A DNA stretch of 42,484 bases from JAOZTV01 sp965371805 (GTDB taxonomy: Bacteria; Acidobacteriota; Aminicenantia; UBA2199), in the NCBI GenBank assembly GCA_965371805.1, contig CBDUZW010000042.1, positions 1 to 42,484 of the forward strand. Reading direction: 5' to 3'. The position numbers were made by a program, and so were the translations under genes. The notes beneath the pieces were generated by a model. That model was not told the origin of the DNA, did no database searches, and saw only the letters and a list, made by a program, of their open reading frames with translations. Below are positions 15,774-24,183 of this stretch, piece after piece. Numbering within the stretch: position 1 is the stretch's first letter; every line of letters begins with the position of its first letter.

Positions 15774-17333
15774 CTATTCAGGATACCCTGTTATTTTTCT
15801 TATTGATCTGTATAAGGGTCTTAACCTCTGATATTGTTTAAGATAAACTTCATTATATAATTCGTTGTATTGCGGTACATTATTCTGGTCTGGAATAAAC
15901 ACGGCACCTTTCCTGCTCATTTCTTTTACAGCCTCATTAACTGATTTGTGTATTCCAGTACCTACTGCTGCTAGTATTGCGGCTCCAAGTCCAGATGTTT
16001 CTGAAATTTCCGGCCTGATGGTTTCAAGATTAAAGATGTCTGCAGCTATTTGCATTACCAGGTCAGATTTTGAGCCACCACCACAAATATAGATCTCATT
16101 AATAGGGATCTTTGTCTTTTTCTCTATCCTCTCTTTGCCATGCCTTTTTGCATATACAAGTCCTTCAAGAAGCGCTCTATACATATGTTGCCTTTGGTGA
16201 ACACTGCCGAAACCGATTATACTACCCTTTGCTTCAGGTCCCGGGTATCTCAAACCGGGTGACCAATATGGCTGCAATGTCAACCCTAAAGAGCCTGGGG
16301 GTACTTTTGATGCTAGTTCCTCCAGTAGTTCTTCTGCACTGATACCCAGTTCTCTTGCAGATTGATTTTCAAGATGTGCAAATTGTTCCTTAAACCATGT
16401 TACCATCCAGAAACCTCTAAATGTTTGAATCTCAAGATTATAGGCTTTCTGTTCAGCACTTGGATATGGAGGTATGAGAGTCAAAGGCTCAATGTATTTT
16501 TTTGAATTTACATTGATAGTTGCAGTAGTTCCAAATCCGATACATGCTTGATTGGCTTTTATACATCCGCTACCAAGTACTTCACATGCTTTATCTGATG
16601 CACCTGCAATTACCGGGACTCCTGCATCTAATCCTAATAAGTCCGAAGCTTCTCTTGAAATAACGCCAATTTGTTTGCCAGGAGCAATAAGATCTGGTAA
16701 AGTGCCCGGTTTTGCTTTAATTACATCCCATCTCCAATGATTTTTTGATGGCCACTTATGCCGTTTGTAATCAAATGGGATATATCCAACCTGATTGGCA
16801 ATTGAATCTTTAATTTCTCCTGTTATTCTATAATTTATGTATCCCGAAAGCATTAAAAAATGTTCTGTCTTTTCCCAGATATCCCTCTGGTTTTCATATA
16901 TCCAATTTATCTCTGCCTCAGCTTGAAGATAACTGATGATGTTTTTTAATCCAGGCAATGAAAAGGCTTTATTCCATGGAAATTTAATTGGAGGAGGGTT
17001 TTTTGAAATTCTCTGATCCAACCAGGTTATAGCGGGTCTAAGAGGTTTTTTGTTTTTATCAAGATTAACTACAGTCCCTCTTTGAGTTGTAACGCATATC
17101 CCTGCTATAGAATCAGGGGTTATTTTCTTTTTCTTCCATAATTTTGAGCAAGCTTCAATAACTTTTTCAAAATAAAAATCTGCATCCTGCTCGGCATACC
17201 CCGGCTTTGGAGTATTATATGGTATAAGGTAAATTGCCTTACCCATATCCAGTAAATTTCCTGTTGAGCCAAAAACTAAGGCTCTTGCGCTCTGTGTTCC
17301 TATGTCTATTGCTAATAAATTTTCTTTTGTCAT
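15774..17333 (-). CDS. FGGY-family carbohydrate kinase
   Basis: ATP-dependent sugar kinase of the xylulokinase/gluconokinase/glycerol-kinase superfamily; the sugar cannot be told from sequence. The phosphate-1 motif LLAIDIGTQSARALVF opens the N-domain. ITWLDQR, the catalytic-Asp region VIAGASDKACEVLG and a GFGTTA loop follow. The C-domain has the adenosine motif YICGGGSKSDLVMQIAADIF and the FGGY signature 2 region ETSGLGAAILAAVGTG. At 519 residues it is full length. Its ATG lies 2 bases after the stop of the broken DUF4097 frame, so it was probably an operon partner of that gene. Two truncated copies of its 5' end lie at 20175-20561 and 24118-24183. Confidence 0.88.
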   Translation of the reverse strand: MTKENLLAIDIGTQSARALVFGSTGNLLDMGKAIYLIPYNTPKPGYAEQDADFYFEKVIEACSKLWKKKKITPDSIAGICVTTQRGTVVNLDKNKKPLRPAITWLDQRISKNPPPIKFPWNKAFSLPGLKNIISYLQAEAEINWIYENQRDIWEKTEHFLMLSGYINYRITGEIKDSIANQVGYIPFDYKRHKWPSKNHWRWDVIKAKPGTLPDLIAPGKQIGVISREASDLLGLDAGVPVIAGASDKACEVLGSGCIKANQACIGFGTTATINVNSKKYIEPLTLIPPYPSAEQKAYNLEIQTFRGFWMVTWFKEQFAHLENQSARELGISAEELLEELASKVPPGSLGLTLQPYWSPGLRYPGPEAKGSIIGFGSVHQRQHMYRALLEGLVYAKRHGKERIEKKTKIPINEIYICGGGSKSDLVMQIAADIFNLETIRPEISETSGLGAAILAAVGTGIHKSVNEAVKEMSRKGAVFIPDQNNVPQYNELYNEVYLKQYQRLRPLYRSIRKITGYPE

Positions 17334-17335
17334 TT

Positions 17336-18211
17336 TTATTTTTTATTATATAACAATTTTGAATTATATTCTTCATTCCATACTGAAATATTTTTTTTTC
17401 TTAAATCTCCCATTTTTCTTAGATCCCTTTGGCTTTTTATTAGGCAAATATTGAAAGGGGAAATCACTTGCAATTTCACCGTGAATGGTTTTAAATTAAA
17501 TTCTCCGGACAGACCTGATAAAAATTTCTGATTTACGCTGCCATTAATTGTTTTAAAACTACAATCTGAAGTTGGATTCTCAGTAAACTTTACAAAAACC
17601 TTACCATTTGCCGTAAGTGCGGTCCCGGATCCATTTACTTCAATAACTTCAGTTTTTCAATTGGCAGTTCTGACATTAAAATCTCCATTAAGATCTTTAA
17701 TATATATTTTTCAATTGGCATGCCTTACTCTACATTTTCCGATTATTTTTTGTATATCAATATTACCTTCAGTTATTGTTTTTACAGATAATTCTACTCT
17801 TTGTGGAACTTGTATCTCCATATCATATTGCACGATATAACCCAGCTTTTTTATCTGCCAGCCATTTCTTCTACGATCATTATATCTGAAAGGCCCATTC
17901 ACATATAACCTTATTTTTTCGTCTTCATTTGTAATGTCCAGTTTTACTTCTTTTTTTCCTTTTAATAATGTTTTCTGTGTCCTGGCTTTTATTGTCTTTG
18001 AAATTTTTATTTTTAAAACATCTCCCTTATAACCGGATACACTTACTTTTCCAAAAACATTATCAATTTCGAGACTTTTTTTACTACTGTTAAACTTCTA
18101 ATTATTTTGAATCTTACTTTTTTCAATCCTATCAAAGTCACTAAAATTCGATCCAATAATTAATAAACACATAGATATAACTATTAATACAATCAATATA
18201 ATTTTTTTCAT
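17336..18211 (-). pseudogene. Exported DUF4097-type (putative adhesin) gene with three in-frame stops
   Basis: One frame runs 292 codons from an ATG with a good GGAGGAAAG ribosome-binding site to a TAA two bases before the FGGY gene. There is no frameshift, but stops fall at codons 38 (TAG), 167 (TGA) and 185 (TGA). Residues 1-32 are a signal peptide almost identical to that of the serine hydrolase at 19937. The rest is a DUF4097 right-handed beta-solenoid (for example VELSVKTITEGNIDI, DLNGDFNVRTAN). Both TGAs sit in the same context, GCC AAT TGA AAA, one solenoid turn (18 codons) apart. In each the family expects Asn-Gly, so GGA to TGA is the likely change. It is a recent pseudogene, or less likely a frame read through at stops. 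DUF4097 function is poorly known (cell envelope). Confidence 0.7.
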
Positions 18212-18358
18212 TCTTTCCTCCAAATTTGTTTTAATATAGGTTAGACAGCGATTATAAAAATGGTTACATATTTTTTAATGCTGAGATAGCAGATGGCATA
18301 TTGGGATTGATTTTGAGTGCTTTATTATAATAATATTTAGCATTAATTTTATCTCCCA
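18115..18358. repeat. Long direct repeat, copy 1
   Basis: About 240 bases nearly identical to 19844-20081 and in the same orientation. On the minus strand it covers the last codons and stop of the serine hydrolase gene, the 52-base spacer with ribosome-binding site, and the signal-peptide codons of the next gene. It marks a tandem duplication with a period of about 1.73 kb. Confidence 0.75.
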
Positions 18359-19937
18359 TAGTTAGATAGGCTTCACCAAGTGAGTCAAAACAATTTGCTG
18401 ATAATGGAAATGAATTGGCATTAAATTTGAAAACGGTAATTGCTTCATTATATTTTTTATGATTCATTAATGCATAACCACAATTATTTATGCCACCTTC
18501 TATATTATTATCCAATTTCAAGGCTTTTCTTAAATGATTTAAACCTTGGTCACTCTCGCCTCTAAGAAATAAAAATCTTGAAAGATAAATTAAATTTGTT
18601 GCATATTCCGGATACAGTTTATTTGCAATCTTAAAGAGCTTTTCTCCATCCATATTATTTTTTTGTCTAACCAAATACCTCCCAAGATCCAAAAACGCAT
18701 ATTTTAAATATTTTTCTTTTTTTATAAAATTCTTATTTATAGATTGAAATAATGTCTCCAGTCCTGTAAAACCATCTTTTTTATAAGTTCTAAACATTTT
18801 TATAACAAAAGAATCAAATGACGGGTAAATAAAATAATCTGTACTCATTGCAGAAGAAGGTATGCCTGTAGTCAGTTGCACAATTTTTTCTGATATTGCA
18901 TGTCCATTATCGCTATTACAAAAGAAAACAACTCCATTTTTATTATCAAGAGACATTTCAAAATAGGACTTGAAATCACCATTATCACCCCAATGCCAAA
19001 ATGTATTTGATTTGGGTGTTTTATGTAATCCAACTCCAAGCCCCCACTCACATGCTTTTTTATTTTTTTCATATCTGGCAGGAACATCTATCTGTGGAAT
19101 AAATATTTTTTTGTATATTTTGCTACTGAGATCTTTCCCATTTATCAATGCAACTAAAAATTTTGAATAATCTTCTGAATTTGTATAAAGTGATGCAGCT
19201 GCGACAGCAATTTTTCTTTTACCTCTGGGAGTTACCTCCCCTAAAAAGTTATGACTGGCTGCAAATTGTTTTTTATAAACGGTCAACCAAACAAAACTGC
19301 TGTTATTCATTTTCAAAGGCTTAAAAACCATCTCATTCATATAATCATTCAACTTTTTACCTGTTATTTTTTCTACAACAACTGCAAGAAAGTTAAATGC
19401 CTCACCGGAATAACTAAACCTTTTCCCGGGATTAAATTTAAAATGCAACGGTTTGTTAGAAACCCAGTTCGGAAGACCTGTTGAATGGGTAAGAACCATC
19501 CGGGCAGTGATTTTTTTATATCTCTCATCTGCTCCTTTTGTCTTTGAATAAACGCTATTTAAATTTTTCTCTCCACAATAATCAATCAAGGGAATATCCA
19601 GATCCAGTTTTCCTTGATCTATCAGTTGCAATATAGCATAAGCAAAAACAGGTTTGCTAAGTGAAGCAGCTTCAAAAATAGTATCGGAATCCACCGGGTT
19701 TCCAATCTTAACATTCTTTTTTCCAAAATTTCCCACCCAGAAAACTTTTCCATCTTTTATCACTGAAATAGATAAGCCTGGAATTAATGCTTTATCCATC
19801 AAGCTTGGGATTTCCCCTTCCATTTTTTTTATGAATTTATCTGACTTTTCAATCCTATCAAAGTCACTAAAATTCGATCCAATAATTAATAAACACATAG
19901 ATGTAACTATTAATAGAACCAATATAATCTTTTTCAT
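18264..19937 (-). CDS. Exported beta-lactamase-family serine hydrolase with C-terminal TPRs
   Basis: Class C beta-lactamase/penicillin-binding-like (CubicO) hydrolase, probably an esterase or peptidase acting in the envelope, not an antibiotic resistance enzyme. The ATG at 19937 is chosen because GGAGGAAAG precedes it; a longer frame upstream lacks such a site. Residues 1-22 form a signal peptide or anchor. The SxxK motif is S92-L-S-K95, the tyrosine motif is Y176-S-G and the third motif is H315-W-G, in place of KTG. Residues about 430-557 form tetratricopeptide repeats (for example NAKYYYNKALKINPNMPSA), suggesting protein contacts. The gene lies inside a tandem duplication, with a degenerate copy of its 3' end upstream and of its signal-peptide region downstream. 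Confidence 0.85.
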   Translation of the reverse strand: MKKIILVLLIVTSMCLLIIGSNFSDFDRIEKSDKFIKKMEGEIPSLMDKALIPGLSISVIKDGKVFWVGNFGKKNVKIGNPVDSDTIFEAASLSKPVFAYAILQLIDQGKLDLDIPLIDYCGEKNLNSVYSKTKGADERYKKITARMVLTHSTGLPNWVSNKPLHFKFNPGKRFSYSGEAFNFLAVVVEKITGKKLNDYMNEMVFKPLKMNNSSFVWLTVYKKQFAASHNFLGEVTPRGKRKIAVAAASLYTNSEDYSKFLVALINGKDLSSKIYKKIFIPQIDVPARYEKNKKACEWGLGVGLHKTPKSNTFWHWGDNGDFKSYFEMSLDNKNGVVFFCNSDNGHAISEKIVQLTTGIPSSAMSTDYFIYPSFDSFVIKMFRTYKKDGFTGLETLFQSINKNFIKKEKYLKYAFLDLGRYLVRQKNNMDGEKLFKIANKLYPEYATNLIYLSRFLFLRGESDQGLNHLRKALKLDNNIEGGINNCGYALMNHKKYNEAITVFKFNANSFPLSANCFDSLGEAYLTMGDKINAKYYYNKALKINPNMPSAISALKNM

Positions 19938-20081
19938 TCTTTCCTCCAAATTTGTCTTAACATAGGTTAGACAAGCGATTATAAAAATGGTCACATATTT
20001 TTTAATACCGAGATAGCTGAATGCATATTCTGGTAGATTTTGAGTGCTTCTTTATATTAAATTTAGCATTAATTCTACCCC
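19844..20081. repeat. Long direct repeat, copy 2, with a serine-hydrolase 3' remnant
   Basis: Direct copy of 18115-18358. On the minus strand it contains the signal-peptide region and leader of the intact hydrolase gene. Upstream of that (about 20081-19986) is a degenerate copy of the hydrolase's last 30 codons with small deletions and a shifted frame. So an earlier gene copy once stood here and was deleted. Confidence 0.7.
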
Positions 20082-20174
20082 AGATTATAAGAATAGAACT
20101 ATACTTAATCTTAGAATAATGAGAAGAGTTATAATTATTGTAAAAATATTTACTATATCAGAAATAAATATTTT

Positions 20175-20561
20175 TTAATCCCGCAGTGAAAAGACTTTAT
20201 TGCAGGGGAATTTAATTGGAGGTGGATTTTGTGATTTTCTTTGATCCAACCAGGTTATAACCGGCCTGAGAGGTTTCTTGTTTTTATTAAGATTTACTAC
20301 TGTCCCTCTTTGAGTTGTATCATATATTCCTGCTATAGAATAGGAGTTTATTTTCTTTTTCTTCCATAATTTTGAACATGCTTCAATAACTTTTTCAAAA
20401 TAAAAATCTGCATCCTGCTCTGCATACCATGGATTTGGAGAATTATATGGAGTAAGGTAAATTGCCTTGCCTATATCCAGTAAATTTCCTATTGAGTCAA
20501 AAACTAAGGCTCTTGCACTATGTGTTCCTATGTCTATTGCTAATAAATTTTCTTTTTCCAT
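20175..20561 (-). pseudogene. Truncated second copy of the FGGY kinase (first 125 or so codons)
   Basis: Encodes 128 residues highly similar to the N-terminal quarter of the intact kinase at 17333. It has the same LLAIDIGT phosphate motif and ITWLDQR, then ends at KVFSLRD where the homology stops. It lacks the catalytic Asp and the whole C-domain, so it cannot be a working kinase. Homology also continues upstream for about 75 bases (to about 20640), matching the sequence before the intact copy. Bases 20082-20174 downstream are AT-rich with nothing recognisable. Confidence 0.8.
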
Positions 20562-20751
20562 TTTATTTTATTATATAATAATTTTTAACTATATGCTCCA
20601 TTTCATACTGAAATATTTTTTTTTCTTAAAACTTCCATTTTTTTATTGTCCCATTCTAAAATACTTTAAATATTTTTAAGTAAGTTCTGATCTCTTTTAT
20701 CTTTAATTTAAAAATCAAGTGATATTTGTATTATAGTTGTTTAATAGATGA

Positions 20752-20780
20752 TTGACAAGGCAACTTCCATATGATATATA
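20752..20780 (+). promoter_or_regulatory. Promoter of the ydbH-ynbE-ydbL operon
   Basis: TTGACA (20752-20757), 17 bases and TATATA (20775-20780) are seen. Transcription would start near 20787. If this promoter is the one used, translation must begin at the ATG at 20789 and not 20771. Confidence 0.5.
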
Positions 20781-23479
20781 GCAGGAGAATGAAAAAAATT
20801 AAGATAATTGTTCTTACCTGTTTTATATCTCTGACACTCTTAGGGATCATATTTAATTTTTTCTTTTTCCCCGGTCTTGTAAAAAACACCTTATTGAAGG
20901 CCACGATAGATCTCGGTTTTTCCAATCCTAATCTACAGGTACGTCAAGTCACTCCATATAAACTTGATATCAGAAATTTTAATGCTGGTCCACTCAAAAA
21001 ACCATCCTTTAAAATACCCTCTATTAGTATAGATTTATCTCTCCTCTCTCTTTGGAAAAAACAGATTCAATCTATAAAAATCTCAGGCGCAAGCCTTGTT
21101 TTGGATTATAAAGATAATATTCTCTCGATAAAGGGACTAAATTTTCCCAAAGATACCTCAAAAACAAGTCAGTCAGAATGGGCTTTTCATAATATTACTA
21201 TAGACTCAAGCCAAATACAGCTGAATATCGCCGGTAAAATCCTATATATACCTTTCCATGGCACTATTAAGCAAAAGAATTCTCAAGGGCATTTTTTTCT
21301 GGATTTTTCTCTAATTCTCTTTGGAGACAAGATTTATTTTAAAGCAGACCTGGATCTTAATAAGAATAAAGGAAAGATAAGTTTTCTTTCCCTCTCTCTT
21401 CATTTACAAAATCTCAGCCGTATTTTTGATAGGCCACTACCTTTCCTCTTCAGAGGCAAAGCTGACCTTAATACCCAAATCCTTTTTAAGGAAGGCAAAC
21501 TCTCCAGTGCCACTTTATCTTTAAAAACAAGAGACTTCTATATAATCCACGAGGATGGTCAGGTTAAAGGTAGTACAAAAATTAAGGCGGAGTTTTCTAA
21601 AAATTTCAATCTGTCTAATCTTTCCATAGAAACTACTATAACCAAGGCTAAATACAGAGAATTTGTTATAAAAAAACCTTTTAAACTTTTAATTAAGTCC
21701 TCTGATCTGAAGTCTTTTGATTTTCACCTTTCTTCTTTTACTTTTACTGATTCTATTTTGTCTAAGAAAATAGAGCCAACTCATTCTTTAGCAGATTTCC
21801 ACAAGATAAAAGGGAAGGTTCTACTTGGAGAGGAACACTGGTCCATTATCGGCGATTACAATTGCAGTTTTAATATGAAAGCACTGCAAAGTTGGTTTCA
21901 AAAAGAGAACTCCCTGCTATTGAATAGTCTACCTGATCTATTTAATTTGACGGGTTCATTTTCATCAGGCCTAGATAAGACAGGACTTTTATGGGAAATC
22001 CAGGGAAAGGGGAACCGCGGTCTGGATTTACTGCTCGGAAATTACCTGGTAAAGACCAAGAATTGTTCCCTTTCGGTCTATGCCAGGGGTAAAGGAAATG
22101 TAATAAAGGCCAGGGTTAATTTAAAAGCCAGGCAACTTGCTGCTAAATGGGCAAGTGACCTTGGTAAAAATAAACTGACTGCTGCTCAGGTACAGGTGCA
22201 GAGTCGGCTGGAATATGACCCGGCTACAGGGAAAAAAAGAGCTTATGCCCATATTCGTCTTGTTTCAACCACTTTTTTTGAGGAGAATGGTTTGGAAGCG
22301 AAAGGGATTAATCTGGACACCTCTATTGTCTGGCCCCCGGTTAAAGGACATGTTGCTACACCTGGATCTTTTAATATTGGATCTATGGTTTTTGCAGGAA
22401 CACAGGTAAACTCTATTTCCGGAACTCTGGGTCAAAAAGGGGAAACTTTTATTTTTTCAGGGCAGGCTCCTTTGCCGGTGAAACCCCTGGCTCTTGATTT
22501 TTCAGGTTCTGCCAAGATTACAGATAAAGGTCCGGTGATTTTGCTGGATATCAATGTTCCTCTTACAAAACTACCTCCGGAAACCTCTTTGGATAGTTTA
22601 CACCCGCTTCTGGCAGGTATTAAGGCGACTGGGAAATTTGCTTTCTCTGCCCGTCTTTTTCCTGACTCTATTATTCGGGGAATGTTAAAAATTAACGAAG
22701 CTTCTTTATCTTTTCCTGAATCAAAGATTTTTTTAGAAGGAGTGGAATCAGAGATCCGGTTCAAGGATCTGGCCCGTTTTATCAGTGAACCCGGTTTGAG
22801 CCTGAGGTTTAAAAAGCTGAGCTTCGGCGATATTCCTTTAACTGACGGGGAATTGGTGTTTACACTAGAAGACGGAGATTCTGTTTTTTTTGAAAGAGGT
22901 GTTTTCAACTGGTGTAGAGGTCGCTTGCATGCCAATTCTTTCAGGTATTTCTTTGACGAAAATAGAGAAAATGAGTTTAAATTAATTCTCTACTGTAATA
23001 AAATAAATTTTAATGATATGATAAATACATTAATGGGCAAAGAAATGACTTCTGGCAGTGGAGAAATTAGCGGTATTATCCCTTTAAGGATAAACAAAGG
23101 AGTGCCGGTTTTCGAAAAGGGCTTCCTGTATTCCACTCCTGGAGAAAAGGGGAATATCGCTGTAACAGAAAGCCATTTAATATCCGGTGGTGTTCTTCTG
23201 GTTGAAGAGGCAATAAAGGATTTCCTTTACGAATCTATCAAAGTTTCTCTGGATACGGTGGATAATAATTTGAATATGACTGTTTTTATCAATGGAACTC
23301 CCAACCGCATACTGCCTCTGGTTTATAATAATAAGAAAAAAGATTTTATACGTATTGAATCAGGTAAAAGTGGAGTTAAACTGAAGGGACTGAATCTGAG
23401 ACTCCGTTTTATAGATATAGATTTAAAAACCCTTTTTAAGGAGAATGGAGGTTTTCAGTTTCTCAGCGACAAAAAATAA
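20771..23479 (+). CDS. ydbH: YdbH-like AsmA-family intermembrane phospholipid transport protein
   Basis: Large periplasm-spanning protein of the TamB/YhdP/YdbH group, which forms a hydrophobic beta groove carrying phospholipids between inner and outer membranes. The 902-residue length is close to E. coli YdbH. A single N-terminal anchor (KIIVLTCFISLTLLGIIFNFFFF) is followed by about 850 residues of beta-rich repeats. The C-terminal part (LMGKEMTSGSGEISGIIPLRI, then LNMTVFINGTPNRILP) matches the conserved YdbH C-terminus. ynbE and ydbL follow in the same order as in E. coli. The start is uncertain: ATG at 20771, or at 20789 (MKKIKII) as the promoter suggests. G+C is visibly higher than in the neighbours, and truncated FGGY copies flank the operon, which suggests insertion as a block. 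Confidence 0.85.
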   Translation: MIYSRRMKKIKIIVLTCFISLTLLGIIFNFFFFPGLVKNTLLKATIDLGFSNPNLQVRQVTPYKLDIRNFNAGPLKKPSFKIPSISIDLSLLSLWKKQIQSIKISGASLVLDYKDNILSIKGLNFPKDTSKTSQSEWAFHNITIDSSQIQLNIAGKILYIPFHGTIKQKNSQGHFFLDFSLILFGDKIYFKADLDLNKNKGKISFLSLSLHLQNLSRIFDRPLPFLFRGKADLNTQILFKEGKLSSATLSLKTRDFYIIHEDGQVKGSTKIKAEFSKNFNLSNLSIETTITKAKYREFVIKKPFKLLIKSSDLKSFDFHLSSFTFTDSILSKKIEPTHSLADFHKIKGKVLLGEEHWSIIGDYNCSFNMKALQSWFQKENSLLLNSLPDLFNLTGSFSSGLDKTGLLWEIQGKGNRGLDLLLGNYLVKTKNCSLSVYARGKGNVIKARVNLKARQLAAKWASDLGKNKLTAAQVQVQSRLEYDPATGKKRAYAHIRLVSTTFFEENGLEAKGINLDTSIVWPPVKGHVATPGSFNIGSMVFAGTQVNSISGTLGQKGETFIFSGQAPLPVKPLALDFSGSAKITDKGPVILLDINVPLTKLPPETSLDSLHPLLAGIKATGKFAFSARLFPDSIIRGMLKINEASLSFPESKIFLEGVESEIRFKDLARFISEPGLSLRFKKLSFGDIPLTDGELVFTLEDGDSVFFERGVFNWCRGRLHANSFRYFFDENRENEFKLILYCNKINFNDMINTLMGKEMTSGSGEISGIIPLRINKGVPVFEKGFLYSTPGEKGNIAVTESHLISGGVLLVEEAIKDFLYESIKVSLDTVDNNLNMTVFINGTPNRILPLVYNNKKKDFIRIESGKSGVKLKGLNLRLRFIDIDLKTLFKENGGFQFLSDKK

Positions 23480-23508
23480 AAAAACACAAACCCAGGAGGA
23501 GGATTAAT

Positions 23509-23736
23509 ATGAAAAATAAGTTTTTACTCTACATCTTATTGCTGCTTATATGGACGGCAGCATGTATCAAGGTAAAACACGATATGGTTATTCAACCAAT
23601 CACTGTAACAATTGAGATCAAGCTTAAAATCGAAAAAGAGCTGAATGATTTCTTCTCCGATATAGACAATGTTACGGAAAAAGAGAAAAAGCAACAGGAA
23701 ACAAAAGATACTTCAAAGGAGAAAAAAGATGAATAA
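23509..23736 (+). CDS. ynbE: YnbE-like outer-membrane lipoprotein
   Basis: Small lipoprotein (75 residues) that in E. coli partners YdbH at the outer membrane to complete the lipid bridge. The signal peptide ends in a lipobox TAAC, with lipidated Cys at position 19. The conserved PITVTIEIKLKIEKEL segment matches the YnbE core, which is thought to extend the YdbH beta-sheet. The C-terminal tail is Lys/Glu-rich and longer than in E. coli. A strong GGAGGAGG ribosome-binding site precedes the ATG, 29 bases after ydbH. Its last 8 bases overlap ydbL. Confidence 0.85.
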   Translation: MKNKFLLYILLLLIWTAACIKVKHDMVIQPITVTIEIKLKIEKELNDFFSDIDNVTEKEKKQQETKDTSKEKKDE

Positions 23737-24094
23737 TAAAAAAACAGTGCTATTTTTAATCTTTTCCATTATTTTAGCGAGTTTATTTATCAGTGCTGCC
23801 AGTATAAAAGAAAGAATGATTAAAAGAAAACCGATCATCAATAATTTAAAAAATAAGGCAATTCTTGGAGAAAACAATCTTGGATTCCTGGTTGTCCGTA
23901 TTTTCAATAAAAAGCATGAAAATCTGGTAAACGGAGAAAATCAGGACCGTCGCACGATCTATGTCAGAATTGCTAAAAAAAACAATGCTACTCCGAAAGC
24001 CGTGGGTAAACTCCGTGCCCGGGACATAGCCCGTTCTGCTCCCAAAGGACACTGGTTACAAAATCCGAAAGGGAAGTGGTATAGGAAGAATTAA
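23729..24094 (+). CDS. ydbL: YdbL-like periplasmic protein (DUF1318)
   Basis: Secreted 121-residue protein of the YdbL/DUF1318 family, which in E. coli acts as a chaperone-like factor for YdbH-YnbE assembly. The start at 23729 is chosen because AAGGAG lies 8 bases upstream. Residues 1-24 are a signal peptide (LFLIFSIILASLFISAAS). The mature part has LGENNLGFLVV, then RIAKKNNATPKAVGKLRARDIAR and the C-terminal motif GHWLQNPKGKWYRK, which corresponds to the G-x-W-x-x family ending. It overlaps ynbE by 8 bases and closes the operon. No clear terminator follows. Confidence 0.85.
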   Translation: MNNKKTVLFLIFSIILASLFISAASIKERMIKRKPIINNLKNKAILGENNLGFLVVRIFNKKHENLVNGENQDRRTIYVRIAKKNNATPKAVGKLRARDIARSAPKGHWLQNPKGKWYRKN

Positions 24095-24117
24095 TTCGGT
24101 AAAGCCGGAAGCAAAAG

Positions 24118-24183
24118 CTACAAGTTTAAGGCTCTTGCGCTCTGTGTTCCTATGTCTATTGCTAATAAATTTTCTTTTTCCAT
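24118..24183 (-). pseudogene. Relic of the FGGY kinase 5' end, abutting pyk
   Basis: Twenty-two codons (MEKENLLAIDIGTQSARAL, then two foreign codons and TAG). The first 19 codons match the FGGY kinase start at 17333 with two base differences over 57 bases (24127-24183). Its ATG overlaps the pyk stop by one base (TAATG), the arrangement of a translationally coupled gene. This suggests the kinase once followed pyk directly and was cut here when the ydbH block arrived. Confidence 0.8.

Noticed and set aside
17336..18211. UGA read as glycine across the genome (as in Gracilibacteria/SR1)
   Set aside because: Kinase genes ending at 29365 and 34401 use TGA as their natural stop, and reading through at 29363 would run deep into the next gene in another frame. 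The rest of the window is consistent with the standard code.
18264..19937. Antibiotic-resistance beta-lactamase
   Set aside because: The third motif is HWG in place of KTG, the protein carries C-terminal TPRs and it resembles CubicO-type serine hydrolases; resistance cannot be claimed.
22215..22935. Frames in other phases and on the opposite strand inside ydbH
   Set aside because: They are shadows of a well-supported long coding frame and have no start signals or recognisable products.
15774..24183. Insertion sequence or composite transposon
   Set aside because: Direct repeats of gene fragments are present, but no transposase, no terminal inverted repeats at the block ends and no target duplication are visible; homologous recombination between tandem copies explains the repeats.
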